In this document: in pieces, positions 1 through 6,611 of the stretch | Layout: each line of letters starts with the position of its first letter | Numbering within the stretch: the first letter of the stretch is position 1 | DNA from: Actinomycetes bacterium | Lineage (GTDB): Bacteria > Actinomycetota > Actinomycetes > Mycobacteriales > Mycobacteriaceae | Length of the DNA stretch: 13,255 bases | Reading direction: 5' to 3' | Assembly (NCBI GenBank): GCA_023415515.1 | Contig: JAEZKH010000416.1 | Location: 1 to 13,255 of the forward strand | The notes under the pieces: generated by a model | What the model was told of the DNA's origin: nothing | The model's input: the letters and a program-made list of their open reading frames with translations, nothing else | Database searches by the model: none | Position numbers and translations under genes: made by a program

Positions 1-839
1 CCGACCGGGTGTTCGCCGCGGACCTGCAGCGGCTGCGGCCCCATCCGGGGCAGGCCAGGTCCGCGGCGAACATCGCGCGCCTGCTTGCCGATTCGCCGAT
101 CGTGGCGAGCCATCGTGGCGACGACTGCACCCGGGTGCAGGACGCCTACTCGCTGCGCTGCTCGCCGCAGGTCGCGGGCGCCGCGCGGGACACCGCAGAT
201 CACGCGCGGGCAGTCGCAGAACGCGAATTGGCGAGCGTCATCGACAATCCCGTGATCACCCTCGACGGCAGGGTCGAGTCGAACGGCAACTTCCACGGCG
301 CCCCGGTGGCATATGTCCTCGACTTCCTCTCGATCGCGGTCGCCGACCTTGCCAGCATCAGCGAACGCCGCACCGACAGGTTCCTCGACGTCGCCCGCAA
401 CCACGGGCTGAACCCCTTCCTCGCCGAGGACCCCGGCGTCGACAGCGGGCAGATGATCTCGCAGTACACCCAGGCCGCGATCGTGTCGGAGCTGAAGCGA
501 CTGGCCGCGCCGGCGAGCGTCGACTCCATTCCGTCCTCGGCGATGCAGGAGGATCACGTGTCGATGGGCTGGGCGGCGGCCCGCAAGCTGCGCCGCGGCA
601 TCGACGGGCTGACCCGGGTGTTGGCGATCGAGGTCCTCAACGCCGCGCGCGGCATCGAGATGCGGGCCCCGCTGACGCCGGGACCCGGCACGGCAGCGGT
701 CATCGCGGCGGTCAGACAGCGCGCCGACGGGCCGGGCGCCGACCGCTACCTGGCGCCCGAGATCGGCGCGGTGGTCGAACTCGCACGCTCGGGTGAGCTG
801 GTGCGCGCGGCGGAAAGCGCAGTCGGCCCACTGGACTGA
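1..839 (+). CDS. hutH: Histidine ammonia-lyase-like protein (aromatic amino acid lyase family), C-terminal part; 5' end outside window
   Basis: The reading frame is open from the window edge (codons in phase with position 3) to TGA at 837-839, so about 278 C-terminal residues of a roughly 500-residue enzyme are present. The MIO-forming Ala-Ser-Gly loop would lie upstream and is not visible. Histidine ammonia-lyases (HutH) deaminate L-histidine to urocanate in the cytoplasm. Visible family motifs, in order, are VQDAYSLRCSPQV (the Gln, Tyr and Arg of this motif line the HAL active site), DNPVITLDG, SNGNFHGAPVA, PFLAEDPGVDSG and ASVDSIPSSAMQEDHVSMG, which carries the Glu expected in the active site. 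One oddity is Met at 543-545, where HALs I know have Asn before QEDH. No hutU, hutI or hutG is seen, so the true substrate could be another amino acid. The GntR regulator follows 22 bp downstream and probably shares the transcript. Confidence 0.85.
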   Translation, partial: DRVFAADLQRLRPHPGQARSAANIARLLADSPIVASHRGDDCTRVQDAYSLRCSPQVAGAARDTADHARAVAERELASVIDNPVITLDGRVESNGNFHGAPVAYVLDFLSIAVADLASISERRTDRFLDVARNHGLNPFLAEDPGVDSGQMISQYTQAAIVSELKRLAAPASVDSIPSSAMQEDHVSMGWAAARKLRRGIDGLTRVLAIEVLNAARGIEMRAPLTPGPGTAAVIAAVRQRADGPGADRYLAPEIGAVVELARSGELVRAAESAVGPLD

Positions 840-861
840 TCTGCCTGCTTCAATGGACCTC

Positions 862-1629
862 ATGACGGCGCAAAAAGCCAGACCGGCCGCTGAAGCGACC
901 TTGGACACCACCGCCGGCTTCACCGCGATCGCGCAGCCGCGGGCACACGACTTCGTCGTCGAACAGATCCGCCGCCAGATCGCGCTGGGGATCATCGCGC
1001 CGGGGTCCGCGCTGCCGACCGAGCGCGAGCTGATGAAGATCTTCGGAGTCGGCCGGGTGACTGTCCAGCTCGCCATCGGCCAGTTGGAAGCCGAGCACAT
1101 CATCGAGACCCGCCGTGGCCGCTCGGGCGGCAGCTTCGTCAAGTCGATCGAAGACGACTCGCGAGCGCTCGATCTGCGTGTGGTCGAACTGCGTCGCGAT
1201 GCCGAGCGGGTGCTGCAGGCCGCGGAGTATCGTCGGCTGCTCGAACCGGAGGCCACCGCGCTCGCTGCCACGACACTGCGGCGGCCGCAGCTCAGCCGGT
1301 TGGGCACGATCATCGAACGCACTGCCCAAGCAAGCGACGACGCCGAGTTCATGCGGTGGGACACAGCTTTTCACCTTGCGATCGCCGAAGCCACGGGTAA
1401 CCGGTTCGTCCTCGAGGCGCTCGAGCGTGTCCGGCTGGAATTGAACCCCGCGCTGCAGCTTCTCCCCGACACCCGCGTCTGGCACGAGCTGTCCGTCGAG
1501 GAGCACCGCGGGATCGCCGATGCGCTGGCTGCGAAGGACGGCGACACCGCGCGCCAGCTGATGGCGACTCACATCGCGCACGCGGAGCAGAGCATCCGGT
1601 CGCTGCTGAAAAGTCTGTCGCGACGCTGA
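862..1629 (+). CDS. GntR-family transcriptional regulator, FadR subfamily (FCD domain)
   Basis: A DNA-binding regulator of 255 residues. Residues about 30-95 form the GntR winged helix-turn-helix (GSALPTERELMKIFGVGRVT, then a GRSGGSFVK wing). Residues about 118-245 are an all-helical FCD ligand domain. The metal-binding pattern of FCD proteins is visible: Asp167 and His171 (in RWDTAFHLAIAEATGN), His215 (EEHRG) and His237 (THIAH), so the effector probably binds near a Zn or Ni ion and is likely a carboxylate. I chose ATG 862 because GGA lies just before it; ATG 853 is an equally open alternative. The upstream extension to 793 overlaps the ammonia-lyase and is not credible. It sits between the lyase and the permease and is the obvious candidate to bind the three TGGACCT-N5-AGGTCCA-type sites in the window (inference). 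FadR-subfamily regulators usually repress neighbouring catabolic genes until the substrate binds. Confidence 0.9.
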   Translation: MTAQKARPAAEATLDTTAGFTAIAQPRAHDFVVEQIRRQIALGIIAPGSALPTERELMKIFGVGRVTVQLAIGQLEAEHIIETRRGRSGGSFVKSIEDDSRALDLRVVELRRDAERVLQAAEYRRLLEPEATALAATTLRRPQLSRLGTIIERTAQASDDAEFMRWDTAFHLAIAEATGNRFVLEALERVRLELNPALQLLPDTRVWHELSVEEHRGIADALAAKDGDTARQLMATHIAHAEQSIRSLLKSLSRR

Positions 1630-1639
1630 CAGTCCGCTA

Positions 1640-1670
1640 TTGACTTGTGGACCTATGCAAGGTCCAATAA
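1640..1670 (+). promoter_or_regulatory. Putative permease promoter region
   Basis: TTGACT at 1640-1645 resembles a sigma-A -35 box. The expected -10 position 16-19 bp downstream (about 1662-1670) contains only a weak match, CAATAA at 1665-1670. The start codon at 1675 lies so close that the transcript may be leaderless or nearly so, which is common in mycobacteria. The inverted repeat at 1648-1666 would lie between or over the two boxes. The -10 assignment is weak. Confidence 0.4.
1648..1666. promoter_or_regulatory. Putative GntR operator 1 (inverted repeat upstream of permease)
   Basis: The sequence is TGGACCTATGCAAGGTCCA, with perfect 7-bp arms TGGACCT/AGGTCCA around a 5-bp centre. It fills much of the 45-bp gap between the GntR gene and the permease start at 1675. 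The same arrangement (TGGAC-N9-GTCCA) recurs at 4983-5001 and, with a degenerate left arm, at 5036-5054. Length and dyad symmetry fit a dimeric GntR regulator. Assignment to the regulator encoded at 862-1629 is inference from position. Confidence 0.7.
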
Positions 1671-1674
1671 GTTC

Positions 1675-3039
1675 ATGGTCAACTCGGTGGAGACCCCGCA
1701 TCTGCAGCCGACCATCGGACTGCGCGCAATAGTGCTGTTCGGCCTCGCCTACATGGGGCCGCTGATCGGTATCGGCATCTTCGGCGTCATCGCGACCCAG
1801 AGTCAGGGCGCGAGCGCGGGTGCGATGGTCGTCGCAACGATCGCCATCCTGTTCACCGCCTTCAGCTACGGGACGATGGCGCGACTGCATCCGGCTTCGG
1901 GCAGTGCCTACACCTATGCGCGCAAGTCGATCGGCCCCAAAACCGGATTCCTCGTCGGCTGGGCAATCCTGCTGGACTACCTGTTCATCCCATTGGTGAT
2001 CTGGCTCGTCGGTGTCGAGTACCTCGCAGCGGAGTTTCCGGCCGTGCCCAAGGCGGTGTGGGTGATCGCGCTGGTCACGCTGACGACGATCATCAACATC
2101 CTCGGCATCAAGGTGGCCGACAGGGCGAACTTCCTGTTCGTCACGTTCGAAGTGCTTGTCCTCCTGTTCTACATCGTCCTCACCGTCCGACACGTCTGGG
2201 GCGACGGCGGGCCCTCGGCGCTGTTCTCTCTCGAGCCGTTCACCGGGGTCGCGAACACCCTCGGGCCCATCGCCACGGGTGCGGCGGTGGCGGCCTATCT
2301 GTTCCTCGGATTCGACGCGGTCACCACGCTCAGCGAGGAGACCAAGAATGCCAAGCGCAACATCCCGCTCGGGCTGGTGCTCGTGGCGGTGATCGGGGGC
2401 GTCGTCTTCATCGTCACCCTCTACCTGCTCTCACTCGTCGCGCCGGGCGGCGATCTCGCCGACTCGGTCGCATCGGACATCGCAAAGACGATCGGCGGCA
2501 ACGTATTCGGCGCGATCTTCCTCGCCGCGCTGGTCTGTCAGCAATTCACCGCAGGGATCGCCGCGCAGGCCAGCTCGGCACGTCTGATGTATGCGATGGG
2601 CCGTGACGGCGTCTTCCCGCGCGCGTTCTTCGCCAAGCTCTCCGACAGGTTCCTGACGCCGGTGAACGGCATCCTGGTGTGCGGGGTGGTCGGCCTCGGC
2701 GCGATCTGGTTGACCTTGGCGGTGTCGACCTCGTTCATCAACTTCGGCGCGTTCCTCGGGTTCACGATGGTGAACGTGTCGGTGATCGCGTACTTCCTGC
2801 GGCACAGGGCCGAGAAGAAGCTCAATCCGCTCGTATTCGTCGTTTCGCCGGTGCTCGGCGCGATCATTGACATCGCTCTGTTGTTTGCCTTGGACGGCAA
2901 GGCACAGCTGATGGGCTGCATCTGGCTCGCACTCGGGGTGATCTACCTCGGCGTGCTGACGCGTGGATTCCGCAGGCCGCCACCGGAACTGTCGGATGTA
3001 GACGCGAACGCCGACAGCACGTTGTCGGTGATGCGATAG
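1675..3039 (+). CDS. APC-superfamily amine/amino-acid permease, PuuP/PlaP-like
   Basis: An integral membrane transporter of 454 residues with about 12 hydrophobic segments, expected in the cytoplasmic membrane as a cation-coupled importer. The first segment reads LFGLAYMGPLIGIGIFG (residues 21-37). Motifs resembling E. coli putrescine importers PuuP/PlaP are SGSAYTYARKSIGP (75-88), GFLVGWAILLDYLFIP (91-106), LGFDAVTTLSEET (211-223), SSARLMYAMGRDGVFP (300-315) and later SFINFGAFLGFT. An amine or amino acid is therefore the likely substrate, but APC specificity cannot be read reliably from sequence. ATG 1675 is preferred over the upstream in-frame TTG at 1645, which would place the operator inside the coding region. 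The gene follows the GntR gene by 45 bp with an operator in between. Its last 97 bp overlap the 3' end of the convergent formamidase-like gene. Confidence 0.9.
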   Translation: MVNSVETPHLQPTIGLRAIVLFGLAYMGPLIGIGIFGVIATQSQGASAGAMVVATIAILFTAFSYGTMARLHPASGSAYTYARKSIGPKTGFLVGWAILLDYLFIPLVIWLVGVEYLAAEFPAVPKAVWVIALVTLTTIINILGIKVADRANFLFVTFEVLVLLFYIVLTVRHVWGDGGPSALFSLEPFTGVANTLGPIATGAAVAAYLFLGFDAVTTLSEETKNAKRNIPLGLVLVAVIGGVVFIVTLYLLSLVAPGGDLADSVASDIAKTIGGNVFGAIFLAALVCQQFTAGIAAQASSARLMYAMGRDGVFPRAFFAKLSDRFLTPVNGILVCGVVGLGAIWLTLAVSTSFINFGAFLGFTMVNVSVIAYFLRHRAEKKLNPLVFVVSPVLGAIIDIALLFALDGKAQLMGCIWLALGVIYLGVLTRGFRRPPPELSDVDANADSTLSVMR

Positions 3040-4970
3040 ATGTCGTTGTCGTACCCGTTGTGAGACAGGCTGCCCGCCCACGTGCAGGAGCCGACGCTGA
3101 ACACCGCTCCGCCACCGGGATGGTTGCGCACGACGACGTCGGACCTGACGTCCGGACTCGTCGAACCGGTGACGTCGGCGATCGTCACCTCGGCGTCCTC
3201 GACCACGCGCAGATACACGTCGGGATGCATCCCCGCCGAGGTCATCAGCACGACTGAATCATCGGGCGAACCGAGTTCGATGTCGTGCCTGTCGATTTCG
3301 TAACCAGCGGCGCCGCCGAGGCACAGGCCGTAGTCGCCGATCACGTCGGCGTCGGAGACCCCGTCGAAGATCTGCGAGTACTCGGGGCGCCGGCTCGCAG
3401 CGGTACGGCGATAGCCGGGCGCCGTCTCTCGGGAGTCGGCCTGCGCGGCGAATCCGACGCCGACGAGTGCGTTGGGCGGCCGGCCACGGTAGCGCCACAG
3501 GCCGCCCTGTTCTCCTGTGGTCTGGTGGCGCAACTCCCCCGGACGTGAGGACCATGCCCTGGTGCCGTTGATTCCCCTGCGCACCTCGGCGCGATACGGC
3601 CGGTCCGGATCGACGGACGTCACCCAGTAGAAGCCGTTTCCGCCCAGGTACATCAGGTGGCCGCCGGCACCGAGATAGGCTTCGATCGCGATGAGCATTG
3701 CGCGCGAGCAGTATTCGGGATGGGTTCCGGTGAGCACCACCTTGTAGCGGTTCAGCAGGTCGACGCCGCGGTCGTGCAGGTCGTGGTCGGTCAGTGCATC
3801 CCAGGCCCGTCCGCGGCGGTCGAGAAAGTCGGCGATGTAGAGATCGGCGCTGAAGCGCTCCGGCGAATCGGTGTTCCACCAGACGAAGTCGGGGCGGAAG
3901 TTGGGGATGGGTCGCCGCATGGACACGAGACAGACGCCGGTGCCGTCGCGGTGTTTGTCATACACCGACGCCGCGGCCTCGGGATGGCGTCGCAGCCAGC
4001 GGTCGGCGTCCGCCGGCCGGGTGTCCGCTGCCGTCGGGACCATGCCTGCGCCCGCCGCGATCAACCGCTCGTTGCTGTAGGCCAGATACGTCAACGTCGG
4101 CAGCAGGAAGGCGATGTCGGCGGTTGCGACACCCTCCGGTGGTGTGACGACGAACGGCAGGTGGTCGACGAGGCCGCCGGACCGCAGACGGAAAGCATAG
4201 ACGCCGCTCGGAAACGATTCGGGGACAACCCATGTCGCGGTTGTCGGCCAGCACGCGTCGTCAAGGTCGTCGGAGTGGAAGTGCACGGCAGCGTACTGCT
4301 CCGGGGCTGCGCGGAAATCGGTGGTGTCGTCGTCCCAGTGTCTGCCGGTGACAGCCAGGGTCGGGCCGTTGACCAGCTCGAGCGTGCGCACGTCGTAGCG
4401 GCGTTCGTCGAGCATGAGTTCCTCGAGGCGGCCGGTGAAGTGATCGCGGAAGCCACCGCGTGCCGACGGTGCGGCGGCGAGCACGACGGGCCCGGTGGGT
4501 GGCTCACCGTGAAGTTCGACCTCGAGGTGCTGCCATCGTCCGCGCTCCACCGGCTCACTGGAAATGGCGCGGCGCTCTCCACCTTCGGCCACCATGGGTA
4601 TGCCGGCGGTGTCGAGGTAGAGCCGCACCTCGCCGCGGGAGAACAGCGTTTGGGAATGTCCGGCGGCCGGAAGCAGGGTCCACACCCACAGCGATAGCCG
4701 CCGCGCGGCAGGAGCGTCGCGCAGGACCGCGTGGGAGCCGGCCGCGATCGTCTGTTCGGCGGCTGGGTACGTCCCGGTGAGCGTTGTCTTCACCGGGTCG
4801 AACCGCAGGCCAGGGCCTGCGGGGTTGGGATCGCCGTGGCGCAGCTTGACGACGTCGATGTCGACGCTGCCCGCGGTGGCCGAGACGTGAAGCGACAGGG
4901 CTTCCCCCGGCGCTGCAGACCATGTGTCGGTGTAGCCGATCAGCTCGCCTTCGCCAGTGCAGAATGCCAT
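2943..4970 (-). CDS. N,N-dimethylformamidase large-subunit-like protein (DMFA2 family)
   Basis: A protein of 675 residues, probably cytoplasmic, with no signal peptide. Residues 1-80 (IGYTDTWSAAPGEALSLHVS, KLRHGDPNPAGPG) match the N-terminal beta region of the family. About 90-210 looks like a concanavalin/laminin-G-like sandwich. About 280-655 is the catalytic C-terminal domain, with VVLTGTHPEY (411-420), GGHLMYLGGNGFYWVTS, TTGEQGGLWRYRGRPPN and GSLSHNGYDNDI. Dimethylformamidase uses a mononuclear iron held by two Tyr and one Glu with a nearby His; plausible equivalents are Tyr298 (or Tyr295), Tyr337, Glu419 and His417. It would hydrolyse a formamide or related amide to acid plus amine; the substrate is unknown. 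No small DmfA1-like subunit is seen nearby. ATG 4970 has AGGAG 5 nt upstream, so it is preferred to GTG 4973. The gene is divergent from the aminotransferase, with operators in the gap. Confidence 0.85.
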   Translation of the reverse strand: MAFCTGEGELIGYTDTWSAAPGEALSLHVSATAGSVDIDVVKLRHGDPNPAGPGLRFDPVKTTLTGTYPAAEQTIAAGSHAVLRDAPAARRLSLWVWTLLPAAGHSQTLFSRGEVRLYLDTAGIPMVAEGGERRAISSEPVERGRWQHLEVELHGEPPTGPVVLAAAPSARGGFRDHFTGRLEELMLDERRYDVRTLELVNGPTLAVTGRHWDDDTTDFRAAPEQYAAVHFHSDDLDDACWPTTATWVVPESFPSGVYAFRLRSGGLVDHLPFVVTPPEGVATADIAFLLPTLTYLAYSNERLIAAGAGMVPTAADTRPADADRWLRRHPEAAASVYDKHRDGTGVCLVSMRRPIPNFRPDFVWWNTDSPERFSADLYIADFLDRRGRAWDALTDHDLHDRGVDLLNRYKVVLTGTHPEYCSRAMLIAIEAYLGAGGHLMYLGGNGFYWVTSVDPDRPYRAEVRRGINGTRAWSSRPGELRHQTTGEQGGLWRYRGRPPNALVGVGFAAQADSRETAPGYRRTAASRRPEYSQIFDGVSDADVIGDYGLCLGGAAGYEIDRHDIELGSPDDSVVLMTSAGMHPDVYLRVVEDAEVTIADVTGSTSPDVRSDVVVRNHPGGGAVFSVGSCTWAGSLSHNGYDNDIYRITDNVLSAFASTSDSSGGGLRNPRVSTPR

Positions 4971-4975
4971 CACTG

Positions 4976-4980
4976 CTCCT
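4976..4980 (-). promoter_or_regulatory. Ribosome-binding site of the formamidase-like gene
   Basis: On the minus strand AGGAG precedes ATG 4970 by 5 nt. It precedes GTG 4973 by only 2 nt, which decides for the ATG. The inverted repeat 4981-5003 abuts it directly. Confidence 0.7.
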
Positions 4981-5003
4981 TTTGGACTCGATACGGGTCC
5001 AAA
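4981..5003. promoter_or_regulatory. Putative GntR operator 2 (inverted repeat beside formamidase-like gene)
   Basis: The core TGGACTCGATACGGGTCCA (4983-5001) is flanked by TT and AA, giving 7-bp outer arms TTTGGAC/GTCCAAA around 9 bp. The spacing of the half sites equals that of operator 1. It lies just upstream of the formamidase-like ribosome-binding site and just upstream of the -35 box of the aminotransferase promoter, so a bound regulator could affect both directions. A TACTTT (minus strand, complement of 5001-5006) could serve as the -10 of the formamidase-like gene, but I see no good -35 box for it. Confidence 0.7.
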
Positions 5004-5007
5004 GTAC

Positions 5008-5036
5008 TTGACGACGGTCGTCGCCGCGAGTAAAAA
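5008..5036 (+). promoter_or_regulatory. Putative aminotransferase promoter
   Basis: TTGACG (5008-5013) and TAAAAA (5031-5036) are separated by exactly 17 bp, a good sigma-A-type arrangement. Transcription would start near 5042-5044, inside operator 3, with a leader of about 37 nt before ATG 5080. The spacer contains a 13-bp palindrome GACGACGGTCGTC (5010-5022). Confidence 0.55.
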
Positions 5037-5054
5037 AGACCTAAGTCAGGTCCA
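5036..5054. promoter_or_regulatory. Putative GntR operator 3 (inverted repeat at aminotransferase start site)
   Basis: The sequence AAGACCTAAGTCAGGTCCA has inner arms GACCT/AGGTC identical to operator 1, but AA replaces the outer TG of the left arm. Its centre is 53 bp, about five helical turns, from the centre of operator 2. It covers the predicted transcription start of the aminotransferase, which fits repression. Confidence 0.6.
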
Positions 5055-5079
5055 TTGGTGAAAATGGGGTTCGAAGGTC

Positions 5080-6444
5080 ATGTCAGACAGGTCATTCGTC
5101 ACCGCAGATGACACCAGCGTGTTCGTCCGCGAGCTGGATCGGCGGTATCCGCTGATCTCGCGCGGTCGGGGGGTGTGGCTGTACGACGAGGTCGGTAGCG
5201 CCTACCTCGATGGCGTGTCGGGTGGCGCCATGGTGACCAGCCTCGGTCACGGTGCGGTGCCCGAAATCCTGCAGGCGGTCGTCGATCAGACCGAGGCGAT
5301 CTCGTTTCTCTACAACGTGCATGCGACCACTCCTCCGCAGGAGAAGTTGGCCCGCGAGCTGATCGGTATGGCGCCGGAAGGCTTCACGCACGCACATTTC
5401 GTGTCCGGCGGCACCGAGGCGAACGAACTGGCGCTGCGGATGGTGCGCAGCTACCACGTCGAGCGGGGGCAGGCGAAGCGGCACCTCGTCGTGTCGCCCG
5501 CTCAGGCATATCACGGCGCGAGCATCGCGACGTTCGGCTTGACCGGCAGGCCCGGTTTGCAGGCCCCGTATCAGCCCTACATTCAGCAGCAGCCCCACAT
5601 TCCGCCGTCGACGTGGTTGTTCGACCCGTCGGGCGCGGCGGCACTGCACGCACTGGACGAGATTCTGGCCCAAGTGGGAGATCAGGTCGCCGCCTTCCTG
5701 ATCGAGCCGGTCAGCGCTGCGTCTCTGCCGGGTTACTCACCGCCCGAGTCATTCTGGCGTGGGCTGGACGAGCGTAGGCGCGCGCACGGCTTCCTCGTCT
5801 GGTTCGACGAAGTGGTGACGGGGCTTGGCCGGACGGGGACCTGGTTCGCCGCTGACCAGCTGCCGATCACACCCGACATCATCACGACTGCAAAGGGTTT
5901 GGGGGCAGGCTATTTCCCGGTCGGCGCCATGATGGCCAGCGGAGATGTCTACCAGGCTGTCGCCGACGGTTCGCGGTCCTTCGAGCCGGGGCACACATGG
6001 GACGGTGCACCGCTGTCGTGCGCGGTGGGGTCGGCGGTGATCGCCCATCTCCAGAAGACCGGCCTCGTCGACAGGGTGCGCGAGCGGGGGCCGCGGCTGC
6101 TCGACGACCTGCGAACGGCGCTCGCCGGTTGCGAACTCGTGCGCGAGGTCCGCGGGCATGGCTTCCTGCTCGGTGTCAGCTATGTCGACCCGGCCGATGG
6201 CTCCTCGCTGCTCGATCCCGCGCTGCAGGTGGCACGGCGAATCGACGAGGAAGCCCTGCGCCGGCTGCTGCTGGTCTACTCGACGCAGCCGACCAGCGAT
6301 GGCTTCGCCGGCGACCAGACCCTTCTGGCGCCTGCCTTCGTCGCGAGCGAGAGCGACCTGGCCGAACTGGTGGACAGGTTCGCCGCCACGGTCAAAGCCG
6401 TCGAAGCGCAGGTGAAGTCGCAGATGGTCGGGGCGGCGCGCTGA
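5080..6444 (+). CDS. Class III PLP-dependent aminotransferase (omega-amino acid/diamine type)
   Basis: A cytoplasmic PLP enzyme of 454 residues, close to the usual class III length. Family landmarks are SGGTEANELALRM (from 109, phosphate and ring contacts), YHG at 144-146 (stacking on the PLP ring), LVWFDEVVTGLGRTG with Asp243 (pyridine nitrogen) and TTAKGLGAGYFPVGA with Lys272 (Schiff base). HTWDGAPLSCAVG follows. Class III enzymes transfer amino groups from terminal amines or omega-amino acids to a keto acid. Next to a PuuP-like permease and an amidase-like gene, it plausibly oxidises an amine released in the pathway (inference). The exact donor cannot be deduced. ATG 5080 has GAAGG just upstream (2-nt spacing, rather short); the ATG at 5064 is out of frame. 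The start lies 109 bp from that of the divergent formamidase-like gene and about 25 bp past operator 3. Confidence 0.9.
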   Translation: MSDRSFVTADDTSVFVRELDRRYPLISRGRGVWLYDEVGSAYLDGVSGGAMVTSLGHGAVPEILQAVVDQTEAISFLYNVHATTPPQEKLARELIGMAPEGFTHAHFVSGGTEANELALRMVRSYHVERGQAKRHLVVSPAQAYHGASIATFGLTGRPGLQAPYQPYIQQQPHIPPSTWLFDPSGAAALHALDEILAQVGDQVAAFLIEPVSAASLPGYSPPESFWRGLDERRRAHGFLVWFDEVVTGLGRTGTWFAADQLPITPDIITTAKGLGAGYFPVGAMMASGDVYQAVADGSRSFEPGHTWDGAPLSCAVGSAVIAHLQKTGLVDRVRERGPRLLDDLRTALAGCELVREVRGHGFLLGVSYVDPADGSSLLDPALQVARRIDEEALRRLLLVYSTQPTSDGFAGDQTLLAPAFVASESDLAELVDRFAATVKAVEAQVKSQMVGAAR

Positions 6445-6575
6445 TCTCTGGGGTGACATGTTGGTGGGGTGACCGCAGCAGCCCGCGAATGCGCTGACTC
6501 TGTGCGGCGACTGGACGCCGTGTGACGTCACGGGTGCGCCCTCACGGCGATTTCGAAACACACAGACGCGCTCTG

Positions 6576-6604
6576 TATCGTGGGTCGGTCGCCTTGATCA
6601 GGAG
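6576..6604 (+). promoter_or_regulatory. Putative -10 box and ribosome-binding site of the metF-like gene
   Basis: TATCGT at 6576-6581 matches the mycobacterial TANNNT -10 pattern; no convincing -35 was found. AGGAG at 6600-6604 lies 7 nt before GTG 6612 and decides the start against the in-frame GTG at 6522. The 167-bp gap after the aminotransferase also holds a perfect 10-bp palindrome, GTGACGTCAC (6522-6531). I see no riboswitch fold that I recognise. Confidence 0.45.
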
Positions 6605-6611
6605 AAACGCT

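Noticed and set aside
793..861. Longer N-terminus of the GntR regulator starting at 793
   Set aside because: It overlaps the ammonia-lyase by 47 bp and adds residues without GntR similarity; starts at 853 or 862 are better.
850..2193. Long minus-strand open frame (447 codons) opposite the GntR regulator and permease
   Set aside because: Its translation is very rich in Asp, Arg, Gln and His with no domain I recognise. It is the complement of two genes with clear family motifs, a usual effect of high GC third positions.
3657..4697. Plus-strand open frame of 346 codons inside the formamidase-like gene
   Set aside because: It is antisense to well-conserved DMFA2-family sequence, has no recognisable motifs and no convincing start.
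6445..6611. Riboswitch (SAM-IV or cobalamin type) upstream of the metF-like gene
   Set aside because: I looked because metF genes are sometimes controlled this way, but I could not find the conserved core of either class.
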